From Cloacibacterium sp. TD35 (lineage in GTDB: Bacteria > Bacteroidota > Bacteroidia > Flavobacteriales > Weeksellaceae), in the NCBI RefSeq assembly GCF_028864635.1, contig NZ_CP104850.1:1866001-1930000 (forward strand): 64,000 nucleotides of DNA, in the 5' to 3' direction. Shown piece after piece: positions 35,199 through 44,947 of this stretch (the stretch's first letter is position 1; every line of letters begins with the position of its first letter). The notes below the pieces were generated by a model, which did not search any database, was not told where the DNA came from, and was given only the letters and a program-made list of their open reading frames with translations. Position numbers and translations under genes: made by a program.

Positions 35199-36029
35199 TT
35201 ATGAGTTTCTTTTGGCTAATTCTTTTTGTTCTGCTTTTTGAATTTTTTTGTAAACATAAATGCTCATTAAAACACTAAATTCATACAAAACCAAAAGCGG
35301 AAATGCTGCGGCCAACATACTGAAAACATCTGCCGGTGTTACAATGGCGGCAACTACCATAATAACTACAATCGCATGTCTTCTGTAAGTTTTCAAAAAT
35401 ACAGGCGTTAAAATTCCTATCGTTGTTAAAAAATAAACGACTACTGGAAATAAGAAAACCAATCCCATTCCTAAAACCACTTGCAAGAATAGAGTAGTGT
35501 AGTCTGATAAGTCAAATAATTGTGTAATAGAATCTGAAATGGTAAACAATAATCCGAAATTAATTGCCAATGGAAGGATAAGAAAATATCCTACTAATGC
35601 ACCAATAATAAAAAGAATCCAAATGAAATTAATCACAAATGAAGAATTTTTTCTTTCTCTAGGATGAAGTGCTGGACTAATAAATCTCCACAATTCCCAA
35701 ATAATATAAGGAAGCGCAAGAACCATTCCTCCAAATATAGAAACAGACATCATTACATCAAACTGTTGCAATAATTTTTTCTGTTGAACTTGAAACGTAT
35801 CTGGCAAAACGAAACTTTCGTGGCCAAAAAACTCTTGAGAATAATGATTGATAACTCTAAAAGTAATAAAATCATTTTTGGTAGGTGCAAAAAACACATG
35901 ATCCATAATCCAGTTAATATTGAAACCTACAATTAAAGCTCCAATAATTATTGCGATAATACAACGAATAAGATGCGATCTTAGTTCACCTATGTGTCCT
36001 AAAAAGGACATTTCTTTCTCTTCTGCCAT
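35199..36029 (-). CDS. tatC: Sec-independent protein translocase subunit TatC
   Basis: 276 residues, six transmembrane segments, start 'MAEEKEMSFLGHIGELRSHLIRCIIAI' with the conserved acidic 'HIGELR' that binds the twin-arginine signal. The first periplasmic loop (about residues 40-95, 'FFAPTKNDFITFRVINHYSQEFFGHESFVLPDTFQVQQKK') is longer than in E. coli. 'YIIWELWRFISPALHPRERKN' is the signature. tatA is not adjacent. Confidence 0.93.
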   Translation of the reverse strand: MAEEKEMSFLGHIGELRSHLIRCIIAIIIGALIVGFNINWIMDHVFFAPTKNDFITFRVINHYSQEFFGHESFVLPDTFQVQQKKLLQQFDVMMSVSIFGGMVLALPYIIWELWRFISPALHPRERKNSSFVINFIWILFIIGALVGYFLILPLAINFGLLFTISDSITQLFDLSDYTTLFLQVVLGMGLVFLFPVVVYFLTTIGILTPVFLKTYRRHAIVVIMVVAAIVTPADVFSMLAAAFPLLVLYEFSVLMSIYVYKKIQKAEQKELAKRNS

Positions 36030-36149
36030 ATATTCTAGTTCCGAATTTTCGGGTTTAATTTTTTATTATTTAAACTTATAGTTTAATTATTTTTTGTTTG
36101 AAATGTTTTATCTTTTTTCTTGAATCTTGGCTCTTGATTCTTGTCTCTT

Positions 36150-37109
36150 CTAATTTATCCCTTCATCCAGCAATCTGTGCAAATCTATAATTCCGAAATA
36201 ATTTCCATTATCTGTTACAATCAGTTGGCCTATATTATTTTGTTTCAAAACTGTCATAGCTTCTTTTGCAAGCGCATTTTTGTCAACTGTTTTCGGATTT
36301 GCAGACATTAAATCTTTTGCTAAAATTCCAGTAAGATTTTCTGTTTTCAGAAGCATTCTTCTTAAATCTCCATCGGTAATTACACCTACTATTTTTTCTT
36401 GGTCTGTTACCACTGTTATTCCATGCTTAGAACTTGAAATAGAGAAAATTACATCTTTTATACTAGAATTTACTTCAACTAAAGGTCTCTGTTCAGAAAC
36501 GAATTGTTCTACTCTTGCCGTTAAGTTTTTTCCTAAACTTCCACCAGGGTGAAACTTGGCAAAATCTTGGTCTTTGAAATTATTGAGTTCCATTAAACAA
36601 ACCGCCAATGCATCTCCAATTGCCATTTGAACCGTAGTAGAACTTGTGGGCGCTAATTTATTTGGGCAAGCTTCCACTTTTACCGAAGAATCTAAGACCA
36701 CATCAGAAGCTTCTGCCAATTTAGATTTTAGATTTCCTGTCATCCCGATTAAAGCAGCGGAATAATCTTTCAAAAATGGCAGTAAATAAACAACTTCTGG
36801 CGAATTTCCAGAATTTGAGATACAAAGCACTACATCATTTTTTTGTATCACCCCTAAATCTCCGTGAATCGCTTCCGCAGCATGTAAAAACTGCGAGGGT
36901 GTTCCTGTGGAATTTAGCGTAGCTACTATTTTGTTTCCTACGTGTGCAGATTTACCAATACCTACTACAATCAGTTTTCCATGAGAGTTATTGACTATGT
37001 TTACCGCTTTTTCGAATTGTTCATTAATTCTACTTTTAAGCGATTCTAACTCAGTAACTTCTACTGCAATAGCGTTTTTGGCAAGGCTAATAATGTCTAT
37101 TTTTTCCAA
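36150..37109 (-). CDS. kdsD: Arabinose-5-phosphate isomerase
   Basis: 319 residues. SIS domain (about 30-170; 'VIGKSAHVGNKIVATLNSTGTPSQFLHAAEAIHGDLG' with the catalytic His) plus a pair of CBS domains (about 205-319). It converts ribulose 5-phosphate to arabinose 5-phosphate, the substrate of KdsA (29853-30665), in Kdo synthesis. It is on the same strand as tatC but 120 bases upstream, so it is probably transcribed with it. Confidence 0.92.
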   Translation of the reverse strand: MEKIDIISLAKNAIAVEVTELESLKSRINEQFEKAVNIVNNSHGKLIVVGIGKSAHVGNKIVATLNSTGTPSQFLHAAEAIHGDLGVIQKNDVVLCISNSGNSPEVVYLLPFLKDYSAALIGMTGNLKSKLAEASDVVLDSSVKVEACPNKLAPTSSTTVQMAIGDALAVCLMELNNFKDQDFAKFHPGGSLGKNLTARVEQFVSEQRPLVEVNSSIKDVIFSISSSKHGITVVTDQEKIVGVITDGDLRRMLLKTENLTGILAKDLMSANPKTVDKNALAKEAMTVLKQNNIGQLIVTDNGNYFGIIDLHRLLDEGIN

Positions 37110-37200
37110 AATACAATTTCTTAGATTTATAAGTTTCTTAAAGGATAAAACATAGTTTTTTTTAAATTTTTAAAAATTTTCAAATCTCATTAAAAAGTTT

Positions 37201-37208
37201 TATCTTTG
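37201..37208 (+). promoter_or_regulatory. Bacteroidota -7 promoter box (TATCTTTG)
   Basis: TAnnTTTG match 35 bases before the recQ ATG, in the divergent gap with kdsD. Confidence 0.55.
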
Positions 37209-37243
37209 GTAGGATGCAAATTTAGTAAAACTTACTTGAACAG

Positions 37244-39445
37244 ATGAAGACTAAACATGAAGATTTAACAAGTGCACTAAAAAAATATTTCGGATTTTCT
37301 ACTTTTAAGGGAAGACAAGAAGAAATTATTTCCACATTATTGAGTGGTAATGATGTTTTCGTATTGATGCCAACTGGCGGTGGTAAATCGTTGTGTTACC
37401 AACTTCCTGCACTTCTTTCAGAAGGAACTGCCATAGTAGTTTCTCCTCTGATTGCTTTAATGAAAAACCAAGTAGATGCCATTAATGGTATCTCTGCCGA
37501 AGAAGGAGTAGGTCATGTCCTGAATTCTTCTCTCAATAAAACCCAAACAAAACAAGTTTTTGATGATATCAAAAGCGGGAAAACCAAGTTGCTCTATGTA
37601 GCTCCAGAAAGTTTAGTAAAAGAAGAATATCTTAATTTTTTGAAAGAAATAAAAATTTCTTTCGTAGCGATAGACGAAGCCCACTGTATTTCGGAATGGG
37701 GGCATGATTTCCGTCCAGAATATAGAAATCTCAAATTAATTATTGATAAAATTGCAAAAGTTCCAGTTATTGCTCTTACTGCTACTGCAACCCCTAAAGT
37801 TCAAGATGATATTCAAAAAACTTTGGGTATGAACAATGCAAAGGTTTTTAAAGACAGCTTTAATAGACCCAATCTTTACTACGAAATTCGCCCTAAAGTA
37901 AACGTAGATAGAGAAATTGTAAAATTTATCAATCTACACAAAGGTAAATCAGGGATTGTCTATTGTTTAAGCCGAAGAAAAGTAGAAGAATTTGCCCAAT
38001 TACTTCAAGTTAATGGGATTAATGCACTGCCTTATCACGCTGGTCTTGACCAAAAAACTAGAGTAGCAAATCAAGATAAATTCTTGATGGAAGAAGCAGA
38101 TGTAATTGTGGCTACCATAGCTTTCGGAATGGGAATAGACAAGCCAGATGTAAGATTTGTGATTCATTATGATATACCGAAATCTCTCGAAAGTTATTAC
38201 CAAGAAACTGGTAGAGCTGGTAGAGATGGTGGAGAAGGTCATTGTCTTGCTTTTTATGACCCAAAAGACATTGAAAAATTAGAAAAATTCTTAGCTCAAA
38301 AACCAGTTTCTGAACGTGAAATAGGTCTTCAACTGTTGAATGAAGTTGTAGGTTACGCCGAAACTTCTATGAGCAGAAGACAATATTTACTGTATTATTT
38401 CGGAGAAGAATTTGACCCAATTCATGGTGATGGTGCTAAAATGGATGACAATTCTGTAAATCCACCAAAATTGAAAGACGCTTCTAAAGATTTGAAAAAA
38501 GTTTTAGAAATCGTAAAAGATTTAGAAGAAAAATTCAGAACCAAAGATCTTATTTCGATTATTTCAGGTAAGGAATCTGCAACTACCAAAGCTTACAAAT
38601 TAGAGAACTCTAAACATTTCGGAATTGGTAAAGCAGAAAATGATAATTATTGGAAATCCATCATCAGACAAGCTACTGTACAAGGTTATCTTACCAAAGA
38701 TATAGAAACTTACGGCGTTCTGAAACTTTCTGACAAAGCAAAAAAATTCCTTTCTGGAAAAGAAACTCCAGAATTTTTGATTGCCGAAGATAGAGAATAT
38801 GATTTGGCAGCAATTGCAGATGCAGAACAAGTACAGGTACAAGCTGGAGGTGGTCTTGACCAAAATCTTTTCGCTCAGTTAAAAGAATTGAGAAAAAAAG
38901 TAGCAAAAAAACATGGCATTCCACCTTACACGGTTTTCATGGATCCAAGTTTAGAAGACATGACCGTGCAATATCCTATTACAGTAGACGAAATTGCCAA
39001 AGTTTACGGAGTAGGTGAAGGAAAAGCTAAAAAATACGGAAAAGAATTTGCAGAATTCATCGCGAAATATGTAGAAGATAACAACATTGAGAGAACTCAA
39101 GACATGGTGCTAAAAACAGTCGCCAATAAGTCTTCTCACAAGGTTTTTATCATTCAAAATACCGACAAAAAAATAGATTTAGAAGACATTGCCAAGGCGA
39201 AACATCTGAGCATGGATGATTTGCTTTCTGAAATGGAATCTATTGTTTATCAAGGAACTAAACTCAATATAGATTATTACATAGAAGAAAATTTTGACGA
39301 AGATATTGTAGATGATTTTATGGATTTTATGAAAGAATCCGAAAGTGACTCTATGAAAGTTCTTTTGGCAGAATTTGGCGATGATTTAACTGATGAAGAA
39401 GTAAGAATGCTTAGAATCAAGTTTATTTCAGACGTAGCAAATTAA
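37244..39445 (+). CDS. recQ: ATP-dependent DNA helicase RecQ, zinc-site cysteines replaced
   Basis: 733 residues. A superfamily 2 helicase that unwinds DNA 3' to 5' in recombination and repair. Walker A PTGGGKS is at 43-49, DEAH at 144-147, motif VI '[11 protein letters not shown]' near 320-330, then RQC and an HRDC domain ('[24 protein letters not shown]', about 565-640) and an extra C-terminal segment. Odd: the zinc-binding part after 'FGEEF' reads '[13 protein letters not shown]', and '[12 protein letters not shown]' replaces the usual Cys-Arg-Arg form, so all four zinc Cys appear to be lost. This fits neither random damage nor truncation, since flanks are conserved. Confidence 0.93.
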   Translation: MKTKHEDLTSALKKYFGFSTFKGRQEEIISTLLSGNDVFVLMPTGGGKSLCYQLPALLSEGTAIVVSPLIALMKNQVDAINGISAEEGVGHVLNSSLNKTQTKQVFDDIKSGKTKLLYVAPESLVKEEYLNFLKEIKISFVAIDEAHCISEWGHDFRPEYRNLKLIIDKIAKVPVIALTATATPKVQDDIQKTLGMNNAKVFKDSFNRPNLYYEIRPKVNVDREIVKFINLHKGKSGIVYCLSRRKVEEFAQLLQVNGINALPYHAGLDQKTRVANQDKFLMEEADVIVATIAFGMGIDKPDVRFVIHYDIPKSLESYYQETGRAGRDGGEGHCLAFYDPKDIEKLEKFLAQKPVSEREIGLQLLNEVVGYAETSMSRRQYLLYYFGEEFDPIHGDGAKMDDNSVNPPKLKDASKDLKKVLEIVKDLEEKFRTKDLISIISGKESATTKAYKLENSKHFGIGKAENDNYWKSIIRQATVQGYLTKDIETYGVLKLSDKAKKFLSGKETPEFLIAEDREYDLAAIADAEQVQVQAGGGLDQNLFAQLKELRKKVAKKHGIPPYTVFMDPSLEDMTVQYPITVDEIAKVYGVGEGKAKKYGKEFAEFIAKYVEDNNIERTQDMVLKTVANKSSHKVFIIQNTDKKIDLEDIAKAKHLSMDDLLSEMESIVYQGTKLNIDYYIEENFDEDIVDDFMDFMKESESDSMKVLLAEFGDDLTDEEVRMLRIKFISDVAN

Positions 39446-39463
39446 AAAAATATAACTCTTACA

Positions 39464-39539
39464 TGTCATTCTGAATGAAGCGAAGCGTAATGAAGAATCT
39501 TTTAGATTTCCGCTTCTTTTATTCAGAATGATTTTTTTG
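39464..39539. repeat. Imperfect palindromic intergenic repeat
   Basis: A 76-base element whose arms (starting GTCATTCTGAAT and ending ATTCAGAATGAT) are near reverse complements, with a GAAGCG / CGCTTC pair inside, followed by a T tract. It belongs to a type of dispersed palindrome I associate with Flavobacteriia genomes and may also terminate recQ transcription. The word TCAGAATGAC (its reverse complement) also occurs near 54214. Confidence 0.65.
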
Positions 39540-39546
39540 AAAATGA

Positions 39547-40617
39547 ATGAAAAAGTCTATCCTTTTTATCCTTCCAGATCTTAATGCAGGTGGTGCAGAA
39601 CGCATTGTAACAACTATTGTCAATCATTTGCCAAGAGAAAAATTCTCTCCAAGCATTTTATTGTTGAGAAAAGAAGGTTTGTATTTAGATTTTTTACAAA
39701 ATGATGTAGAAATTATTGACATTAAAACGCCAAGAATTCGTCATGCTCTAAAACCGATTTTACAGCAAATCAGAAAAAGAAAGCCAGACATAGTTTTCAG
39801 TGGTTTTGGCGAAGTGAATGCTTATTTATCATTATTCATTAAGCTTTTCCCGAAAACTAAGTTTATTGCAAGAGAAACCAATGTTGTTTCTCAACATGTT
39901 ACCAGAAAAGAAATCCGATTTTTCTATAAATTTTACAATAATTACAATAAAATCATTTGCCAAAGTGATGATATGATGAATGATTTGGTGGAGAATTTTA
40001 ATATTAAAAAAGATAAACTCATCAAAATCAACAATCCCGTAGATTTTAGTTTCATAGAAGAAAAATTAGAAAATTCTACGAAACCTGAAAGCTATCGAGA
40101 AGGATTCAAAAATATTGTCGCCATTGGAAATTTATCTTCAAGAAAGGGTTTTGATAACTTATTAAAAGTATTCAATAATCTGAAAGATAAAAACATTTTA
40201 TTGCATATTTTAGGAGACGGAAGAGACAAGGAATTGCTTCTTCAAATGAAACAAGATTTAGGTCTGGAAAACGTAATTTTTCATGGAATACAAAAAAATC
40301 CTTATCCGTTCCTTAAGTTTTCAGATTTATTTGTTTTGAGCTCCAGATATGAAGGTTTCCCAAATGTCTTATTAGAAGCAGGAGCTTGCGGAACGTATGC
40401 TTTAGCCAACAATTGCAAAGGCGGAATTAATGAAATTATTCAACCAAAAGTCAACGGAGAAATTTCTGATATAGAAAATCAAGAAGTATTTGCTACTAAA
40501 ATTGTAGAAATTCTAGAACAAAATCACGATTCATTAGCGATTAAAAATTCAATACAATCTAGATTTTCAAAAGAGATTATTTTAGAGAAATATTTTGAAG
40601 TTTTTGAAGAGATTTAA
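39547..40617 (+). CDS. Glycosyltransferase family 4 protein
   Basis: 356 residues with a GT-B fold. N-terminal 'LPDLNAGGAERIVTTIVNHLPRE' is the acceptor-side start of GT4 enzymes. The C-terminal donor half begins near 'IVAIGNLSSRKGFDNLLKVFN' and carries the EX7E motif in 'SSRYEGFPNVLLEAGACG'. It transfers a sugar from a nucleotide donor to a cell-surface glycan or lipid, exact substrate unknown. ATG 39547 is used; an ATG 4 bases upstream is out of frame. Confidence 0.88.
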   Translation: MKKSILFILPDLNAGGAERIVTTIVNHLPREKFSPSILLLRKEGLYLDFLQNDVEIIDIKTPRIRHALKPILQQIRKRKPDIVFSGFGEVNAYLSLFIKLFPKTKFIARETNVVSQHVTRKEIRFFYKFYNNYNKIICQSDDMMNDLVENFNIKKDKLIKINNPVDFSFIEEKLENSTKPESYREGFKNIVAIGNLSSRKGFDNLLKVFNNLKDKNILLHILGDGRDKELLLQMKQDLGLENVIFHGIQKNPYPFLKFSDLFVLSSRYEGFPNVLLEAGACGTYALANNCKGGINEIIQPKVNGEISDIENQEVFATKIVEILEQNHDSLAIKNSIQSRFSKEIILEKYFEVFEEI

Positions 40618-40731
40618 ACGATAGTTTTTAAGTCATTGATTATTATTTAAAATCTATAGATTCTGTGCTTTCTGTGGGAAATATTTTTTGTAATTTAGCG
40701 AAAATTAAAATTTAATAAAAAATAATATAAA

Positions 40732-42135
40732 ATGTCACAATTTGATGTTACTGTAATTGGTTCTGGACCTGGTGGTTACGTAGCTGCATTAAGATGCGCA
40801 CAATTAGGTTTCAAAACTGCTCTTATCGAGAAATATTCTAGTCTAGGTGGAACTTGCTTAAATGTAGGTTGTATTCCGTCAAAAGCGCTTTTAGACAGCT
40901 CAGAACATTTCGAAAATGCAAAGCATAATTTTGCAAATCACGGAATTATTATCAACGAACCTCAAGCTGACTTGGCAAGAATGGTGGCTCGTAAAAACGA
41001 AGTAGTAGACCAAACTACCAAAGGAATTAATTTCCTGATGGACAAGAATAAAGTAACTGTTTTTGAAGGTTTGGGTAGTTTCGAATCTGCTACTCAAGTA
41101 AAAGTAACGAAAATTGATGGTTCTTCTGAAGTTTTAGAAACCAAATATGCAATTGTTGCTACAGGTTCTAAACCATCTACTTTGCCTTTCATTACCCTAG
41201 ATAAAGAAAGAATTATCACTTCTACTGAAGCGTTGAATTTAAAAGAAATTCCAAAACATTTGGTAGTAATCGGTGGTGGTGTAATTGGTCTAGAATTAGG
41301 TTCTGTTTATTTGAGATTAGGTTCTCAGGTAACCGTTGTAGAATATATGGACAAAATTATCCCTACAATGGATGGTGCTTTGTCTAAAGAATTACAAAAA
41401 GTTCTTAAAAAACAAGGCATGAAATTCATGCTTTCGACTGGAGTTCAATCTGTAGAAAGAAATGGAGATTCTGTAAAAATAACTGCTAAAGACAAAAAAG
41501 GAGAAGAAGTAACCGTAGAAGGAGATTACGTTTTGGTTTCTGTAGGTAGAAAACCATTCACTGAAGGTCTTGGTCTAGAAAAAGCAGGAGTTGAATTAGA
41601 CGAAAGAGGAAGAGTAAAAGTAAACGATCACTTACAAACCAATGTTGCAAATATTTATGCAATTGGAGACGTAGTAAAAGGAGCTATGTTGGCTCACAAA
41701 GCTGAAGAAGAAGGCGTTTTCGTAGCTGAAACTTTAGCAGGTCAAAAACCTCATATCAATTATAACTTAATTCCAGGTGTAGTTTACACTTGGCCAGAAG
41801 TAGCAGGAGTTGGTAAAACAGAAGAGCAATTAAAAGAAGAAGGAGCAGCTTATAAAGTAGGTTCTTTTCCAATGAGAGCACTTGGAAGAAGCCGTGCTTC
41901 TGGAGATATTGACGGATTAATTAAAATTTTGGCTGAAGAAAAAACAGACGAAGTTTTAGGTGTTCACATGATCGGTGCAAGAGCTGCAGATTTAATTGCA
42001 GAAGCCGTAACTGCTATGGAATTCCGTGCGAGTGCAGAAGATATTTCTAGAATGTCTCATGCGCATCCTACTTATGCAGAAGCGATTAAAGAAGCTGCAT
42101 TAGACGCTACAGGAAAACGTGCGATTCACATGTAA
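40732..42135 (+). CDS. lpd: Dihydrolipoyl dehydrogenase (E3)
   Basis: 467 residues. FAD-binding 'VIGSGPGGYVAAL' (8-20), redox disulfide GGTCLNVGC (Cys42, Cys47), NAD-binding 'VIGGGVIGLELG' in the middle, and dimer-interface 'HAHPTYAEAIKEA' with the catalytic His-Glu pair near the C-terminus. It reoxidises lipoamide of pyruvate, 2-oxoglutarate or branched-chain dehydrogenases. The E2 fragment at 1-399 is a potential partner. Confidence 0.96.
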   Translation: MSQFDVTVIGSGPGGYVAALRCAQLGFKTALIEKYSSLGGTCLNVGCIPSKALLDSSEHFENAKHNFANHGIIINEPQADLARMVARKNEVVDQTTKGINFLMDKNKVTVFEGLGSFESATQVKVTKIDGSSEVLETKYAIVATGSKPSTLPFITLDKERIITSTEALNLKEIPKHLVVIGGGVIGLELGSVYLRLGSQVTVVEYMDKIIPTMDGALSKELQKVLKKQGMKFMLSTGVQSVERNGDSVKITAKDKKGEEVTVEGDYVLVSVGRKPFTEGLGLEKAGVELDERGRVKVNDHLQTNVANIYAIGDVVKGAMLAHKAEEEGVFVAETLAGQKPHINYNLIPGVVYTWPEVAGVGKTEEQLKEEGAAYKVGSFPMRALGRSRASGDIDGLIKILAEEKTDEVLGVHMIGARAADLIAEAVTAMEFRASAEDISRMSHAHPTYAEAIKEAALDATGKRAIHM

Positions 42136-42175
42136 TTTTTGATTGTAAAATTTAAAATTAAATATATAAAGATTA

Positions 42176-42201
42176 AAGAGAAGTTTCGGCTTCTCTTTTT
42201 T
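42176..42201 (+). terminator. Rho-independent terminator after lpd
   Basis: Stem AAAGAGAAG / CTTCTCTTT with loop TTTCGG and a T run. Confidence 0.88.
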
Positions 42202-42261
42202 TGTGTTTCGTCTTGAAAAAAAGGTTAATTTTATAATTCTAACCAACTAAATATTTCGAAA

Positions 42262-42696
42262 ATGATTACAAAACCTATATTTCCATGTCTTTGGTACGAT
42301 GGAAAAGCCAGAGAAGCTGCAGATTTTTATTGCCAAATTTTCCCTAATTCTAAAGTCCTTTCGGATAATGGAATGGTCGTAAAATTTGAACTGAACGGAA
42401 GAGAATTCATGGGATTAAATGGCGGGCCAAATTTCAAATTTGATGAAGCCGTTTCTTTTTGTATAGAATGCGAAACACAAGAAGAAATAGATTACTACTG
42501 GGAAAATCTGCTAAAAAACGGTGGTAAAGAAAATGTTTGCGGTTGGCTTTCAGACCAATTCGGAATGTGTTGGCAAGTCTATCCTAAAGTTTTGATGGAA
42601 TTGATGAATGACACCGAAAAAGCACCAAAAGCAGTTGAAGCATTTCAGAAAATGGTAAAATTTGATATACAAGCTTTACTTGATGCTGTGAAATAA
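42262..42696 (+). CDS. VOC family protein, PhnB-like
   Basis: 144 residues. Two beta-alpha-beta-beta-beta modules of the glyoxalase/bleomycin-resistance superfamily, in the PhnB (3-demethylubiquinone methyltransferase-like) form: 'LWYDGKAREAADFYCQIFPNSKV', 'FELNGREFMGLNGGP', 'YYWENLLKNGGKENVCGWLSDQFGMCWQVYP'. No function can be assigned from the fold. Confidence 0.85.
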   Translation: MITKPIFPCLWYDGKAREAADFYCQIFPNSKVLSDNGMVVKFELNGREFMGLNGGPNFKFDEAVSFCIECETQEEIDYYWENLLKNGGKENVCGWLSDQFGMCWQVYPKVLMELMNDTEKAPKAVEAFQKMVKFDIQALLDAVK

Positions 42697-42701
42697 AACC
42701 T

Positions 42702-42709
42702 TACCTTTG
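42702..42709 (+). promoter_or_regulatory. Bacteroidota -7 promoter box (TACCTTTG)
   Basis: TAnnTTTG match 28 bases before the CvfB-like gene. Confidence 0.5.
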
Positions 42710-42737
42710 CAAAACTTACCAATTATCAATTATAAAA

Positions 42738-43574
42738 ATGCAGTTAGGAAAAACTCAAACTTTAAAAATCGCAGAAAAAAATACCTCTGGACTTTTCTTA
42801 GAATCTCAAACCGGTGAAAGAGCTTTTTTACCTAAAATTTTTACAGACGAAAATGTAGAAATAGGTGATGAAATATCAGTTTTCGTGTATCAAGATGATT
42901 CTGCGTTGAAAGCTACTACAGAAATTCCGCTTTGCGAAGTAGGAGAGTTTGCAGTGATGACTTGTGTGCAATCTTTGCCAAGTGGCGCTTTTATGGATTG
43001 GGGAATTATCAAAGATTTGTTTATTCCATACAAGCAACAAAAAGGTAAAATCCTCGAAGGAAAACGTTATTTAGTGTACGTTTATGTTGATGATGTTTCT
43101 GACAGAATTACGGGTACAACTAAGTTTAAGAGAAATCAGTCTTACGAAAATGTTCCTTTCAAAAAAGGAGAAGAAGTAAATCTTATTATTGCAGGAGAAT
43201 CAGAAATTGGATTCAATGTAGTGGTAAATAAAAAATATTTAGGCTTAATTTATACTTCGGATGTATTTAAAAAATTATATCCGCTGTCTGAAGAAACAGG
43301 CTACATCAAAACCATCAGAGAAGACGGTAAAATAGATGTTACACTTCAAAAACAAGGCTATGAAAACAATCATGATGAGTTTCAACAAAAAATTATTCAG
43401 AAATTAGAAGAAAATTACGGAATTCTTTATCTCTCAGACAAATCAGAACCCGAAGAAATAAAGCAAGAACTCCAAATGAGCAAAAAGAATTTCAAAAAGG
43501 CAATTGGCGGTTTATATAAAGACCAAGTCATAGAAATTCTGGAAGACAAAATCAGACTCATTAGCGAAGAATAA
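42738..43574 (+). CDS. CvfB-like S1-type RNA-binding protein
   Basis: 278 residues, the normal size of CvfB/YitL proteins. It consists of repeated S1/OB-type modules ('GAFMDWGIIKDLFIPYKQQ', 'YIKTIREDGKIDVTLQKQGYE') and a C-terminal winged-helix part ('LQMSKKNFKKAIGGLYKDQVIEILEDKIRLI'). Known members bind RNA and affect gene expression; the role here is unknown. Terminated by a stem-loop shared with the convergent gene. Confidence 0.88.
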   Translation: MQLGKTQTLKIAEKNTSGLFLESQTGERAFLPKIFTDENVEIGDEISVFVYQDDSALKATTEIPLCEVGEFAVMTCVQSLPSGAFMDWGIIKDLFIPYKQQKGKILEGKRYLVYVYVDDVSDRITGTTKFKRNQSYENVPFKKGEEVNLIIAGESEIGFNVVVNKKYLGLIYTSDVFKKLYPLSEETGYIKTIREDGKIDVTLQKQGYENNHDEFQQKIIQKLEENYGILYLSDKSEPEEIKQELQMSKKNFKKAIGGLYKDQVIEILEDKIRLISEE

Positions 43575-43580
43575 AACAAA

Positions 43581-43606
43581 AAGAGCAGAAATTTCTGTTC
43601 TTTTTT
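43581..43606. terminator. Bidirectional terminator between convergent genes
   Basis: Stem AAGAGCAGAA / TTCTGTTCTT (one G-T pair), A-rich before and T-rich after. Confidence 0.8.
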
Positions 43607-43958
43607 AATTTTCATCTTTTCTTACAATCAGAATAAAATCATCTTCTAAGAATTTATACCCAAAATCGTACACAAAAAAATATTGTGCGCCGTTTTTATA
43701 GTTTTTAATATTGGTGAAATATTCGAAATCAAAACCCGCTACCGAAAGTTTGTTTCTAGTGGTTTTGGCTTTATTTTCTACAAAATTCTGTTCTGATAGA
43801 ATCCTAAAATTTTTGCGCAGTTTATTGTTAATATTGCGCATAAGGTTGGTTTGGTCTTTGTTTTGTTTATTGTTATAGGCGTTTCTACAAGCATCACTGC
43901 AGAATTTCTTATCTATTCTGCCCATGATTTTTTCGCCACATTCTAGACAGTTTTGCAT
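43605..43958 (-). CDS. Small protein with N-terminal zinc ribbon
   Basis: 117 residues. The first 25 residues hold an intact CxxC...CxxxC zinc ribbon ('CLECGEKIMGRIDKKFCSDACRNAYN', Cys4, Cys7, Cys20, Cys24), similar to the DUF2116/YacG-like type. The rest is basic and then beta-rich ('AGFDFEYFTNIKNYKNGAQYFFVYDFGYKFLEDDFILIVRK'). It is a conserved flavobacterial hypothetical; nucleic-acid binding is plausible. Confidence 0.7.
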   Translation of the reverse strand: MQNCLECGEKIMGRIDKKFCSDACRNAYNNKQNKDQTNLMRNINNKLRKNFRILSEQNFVENKAKTTRNKLSVAGFDFEYFTNIKNYKNGAQYFFVYDFGYKFLEDDFILIVRKDEN

Positions 43959-44097
43959 AATCTGTGTTTTAAAGTAAAGATAAAAAAATCCGTTTGTAAA
44001 CGGATAAGGATTTTTGTTTTTTTATATTTGATATAGAGTTAGATTGTTTCTAAGTTTGTTTTTAAGTCAAATTTTTAAAAGCTTATATTGTCTTAAG

Positions 44098-44730
44098 TTA
44101 TATTATATAGGTCTTTCTTAAAGTTTCAATTAATTCTCTAGTTTCTATAATATTTTCGAAATGAAGATTTATATTTTCTCGGACTTTTGGATATTCGTCA
44201 ATAAATTCAAGATTCTCAATCTCATTTAAATTAAATCGATTCATTATACTTCTGAACTTATCTTCATTATTCCCCCAATATTTAAGATATTTACTTTCGT
44301 CTACATATATTTCTGTTAAATTCTCATTATCCTGATAAATTAATCCCCAAATTAACAAAGTGTCATGAATTAACTCCGTTTTGTATTTTTCTAAATATTT
44401 TAAAATTTTAAATTTATTTTCATAAAATCCGTAATTGATTTCAGAATCTATATACCCAAAAATTAAAGCACAATTTTCAGGAAGAGTTTCTTCAGACAAA
44501 GTAATTATTAAATTCCAAAGCTGCGGATTATCAATATTTATTTCAGCATAAAATTCAAATGGTAAATCAATATTGTCAGGATTGTCATCTTTAGGCTTAA
44601 AAACATAACCTGGAACAATATTCGCATTTTTGCTTTCTCTTAATCTTTCCAATATAGATGAATTCATAGGAACTTCATTTTCTTTTGGGAATCTTATTGT
44701 TTTTGGTAATACTAGCGTTGGCTTTGTCAT
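44098..44730 (-). CDS. Orphan protein of unknown function
   Basis: 210 residues from the ATG at 44730 (a start 15 bases upstream is also possible). No signal peptide, membrane helix or recognised motif. The sequence is acidic and aromatic-rich with long helical stretches ('EFYAEINIDNPQLWNLIITLSEETLPENCALIFGYIDSEINYGFY'). Codon and base use are more AT-rich than in its neighbours, and it stands alone between convergent and divergent genes, consistent with horizontal gain. An immunity-type protein is conceivable but unsupported. Confidence 0.55.
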   Translation of the reverse strand: MTKPTLVLPKTIRFPKENEVPMNSSILERLRESKNANIVPGYVFKPKDDNPDNIDLPFEFYAEINIDNPQLWNLIITLSEETLPENCALIFGYIDSEINYGFYENKFKILKYLEKYKTELIHDTLLIWGLIYQDNENLTEIYVDESKYLKYWGNNEDKFRSIMNRFNLNEIENLEFIDEYPKVRENINLHFENIIETRELIETLRKTYII

Positions 44731-44947
44731 AATTGCTGATAACACTCAAATATACACAATAATCACAAAAATTTAAAATCCTTATAAGCAATTGATTTTC
44801 AATTATAAAAAATCATGCAAACGACTACAAACGGATATAAATGACTAAATACCGAATAATATCTCACTTACGTCACAACTTTGCCACAGAGATTCGAGGA
44901 AAATACAGAACGACTCGATTCTAACGTTTAATTTAAAATCTATTATT

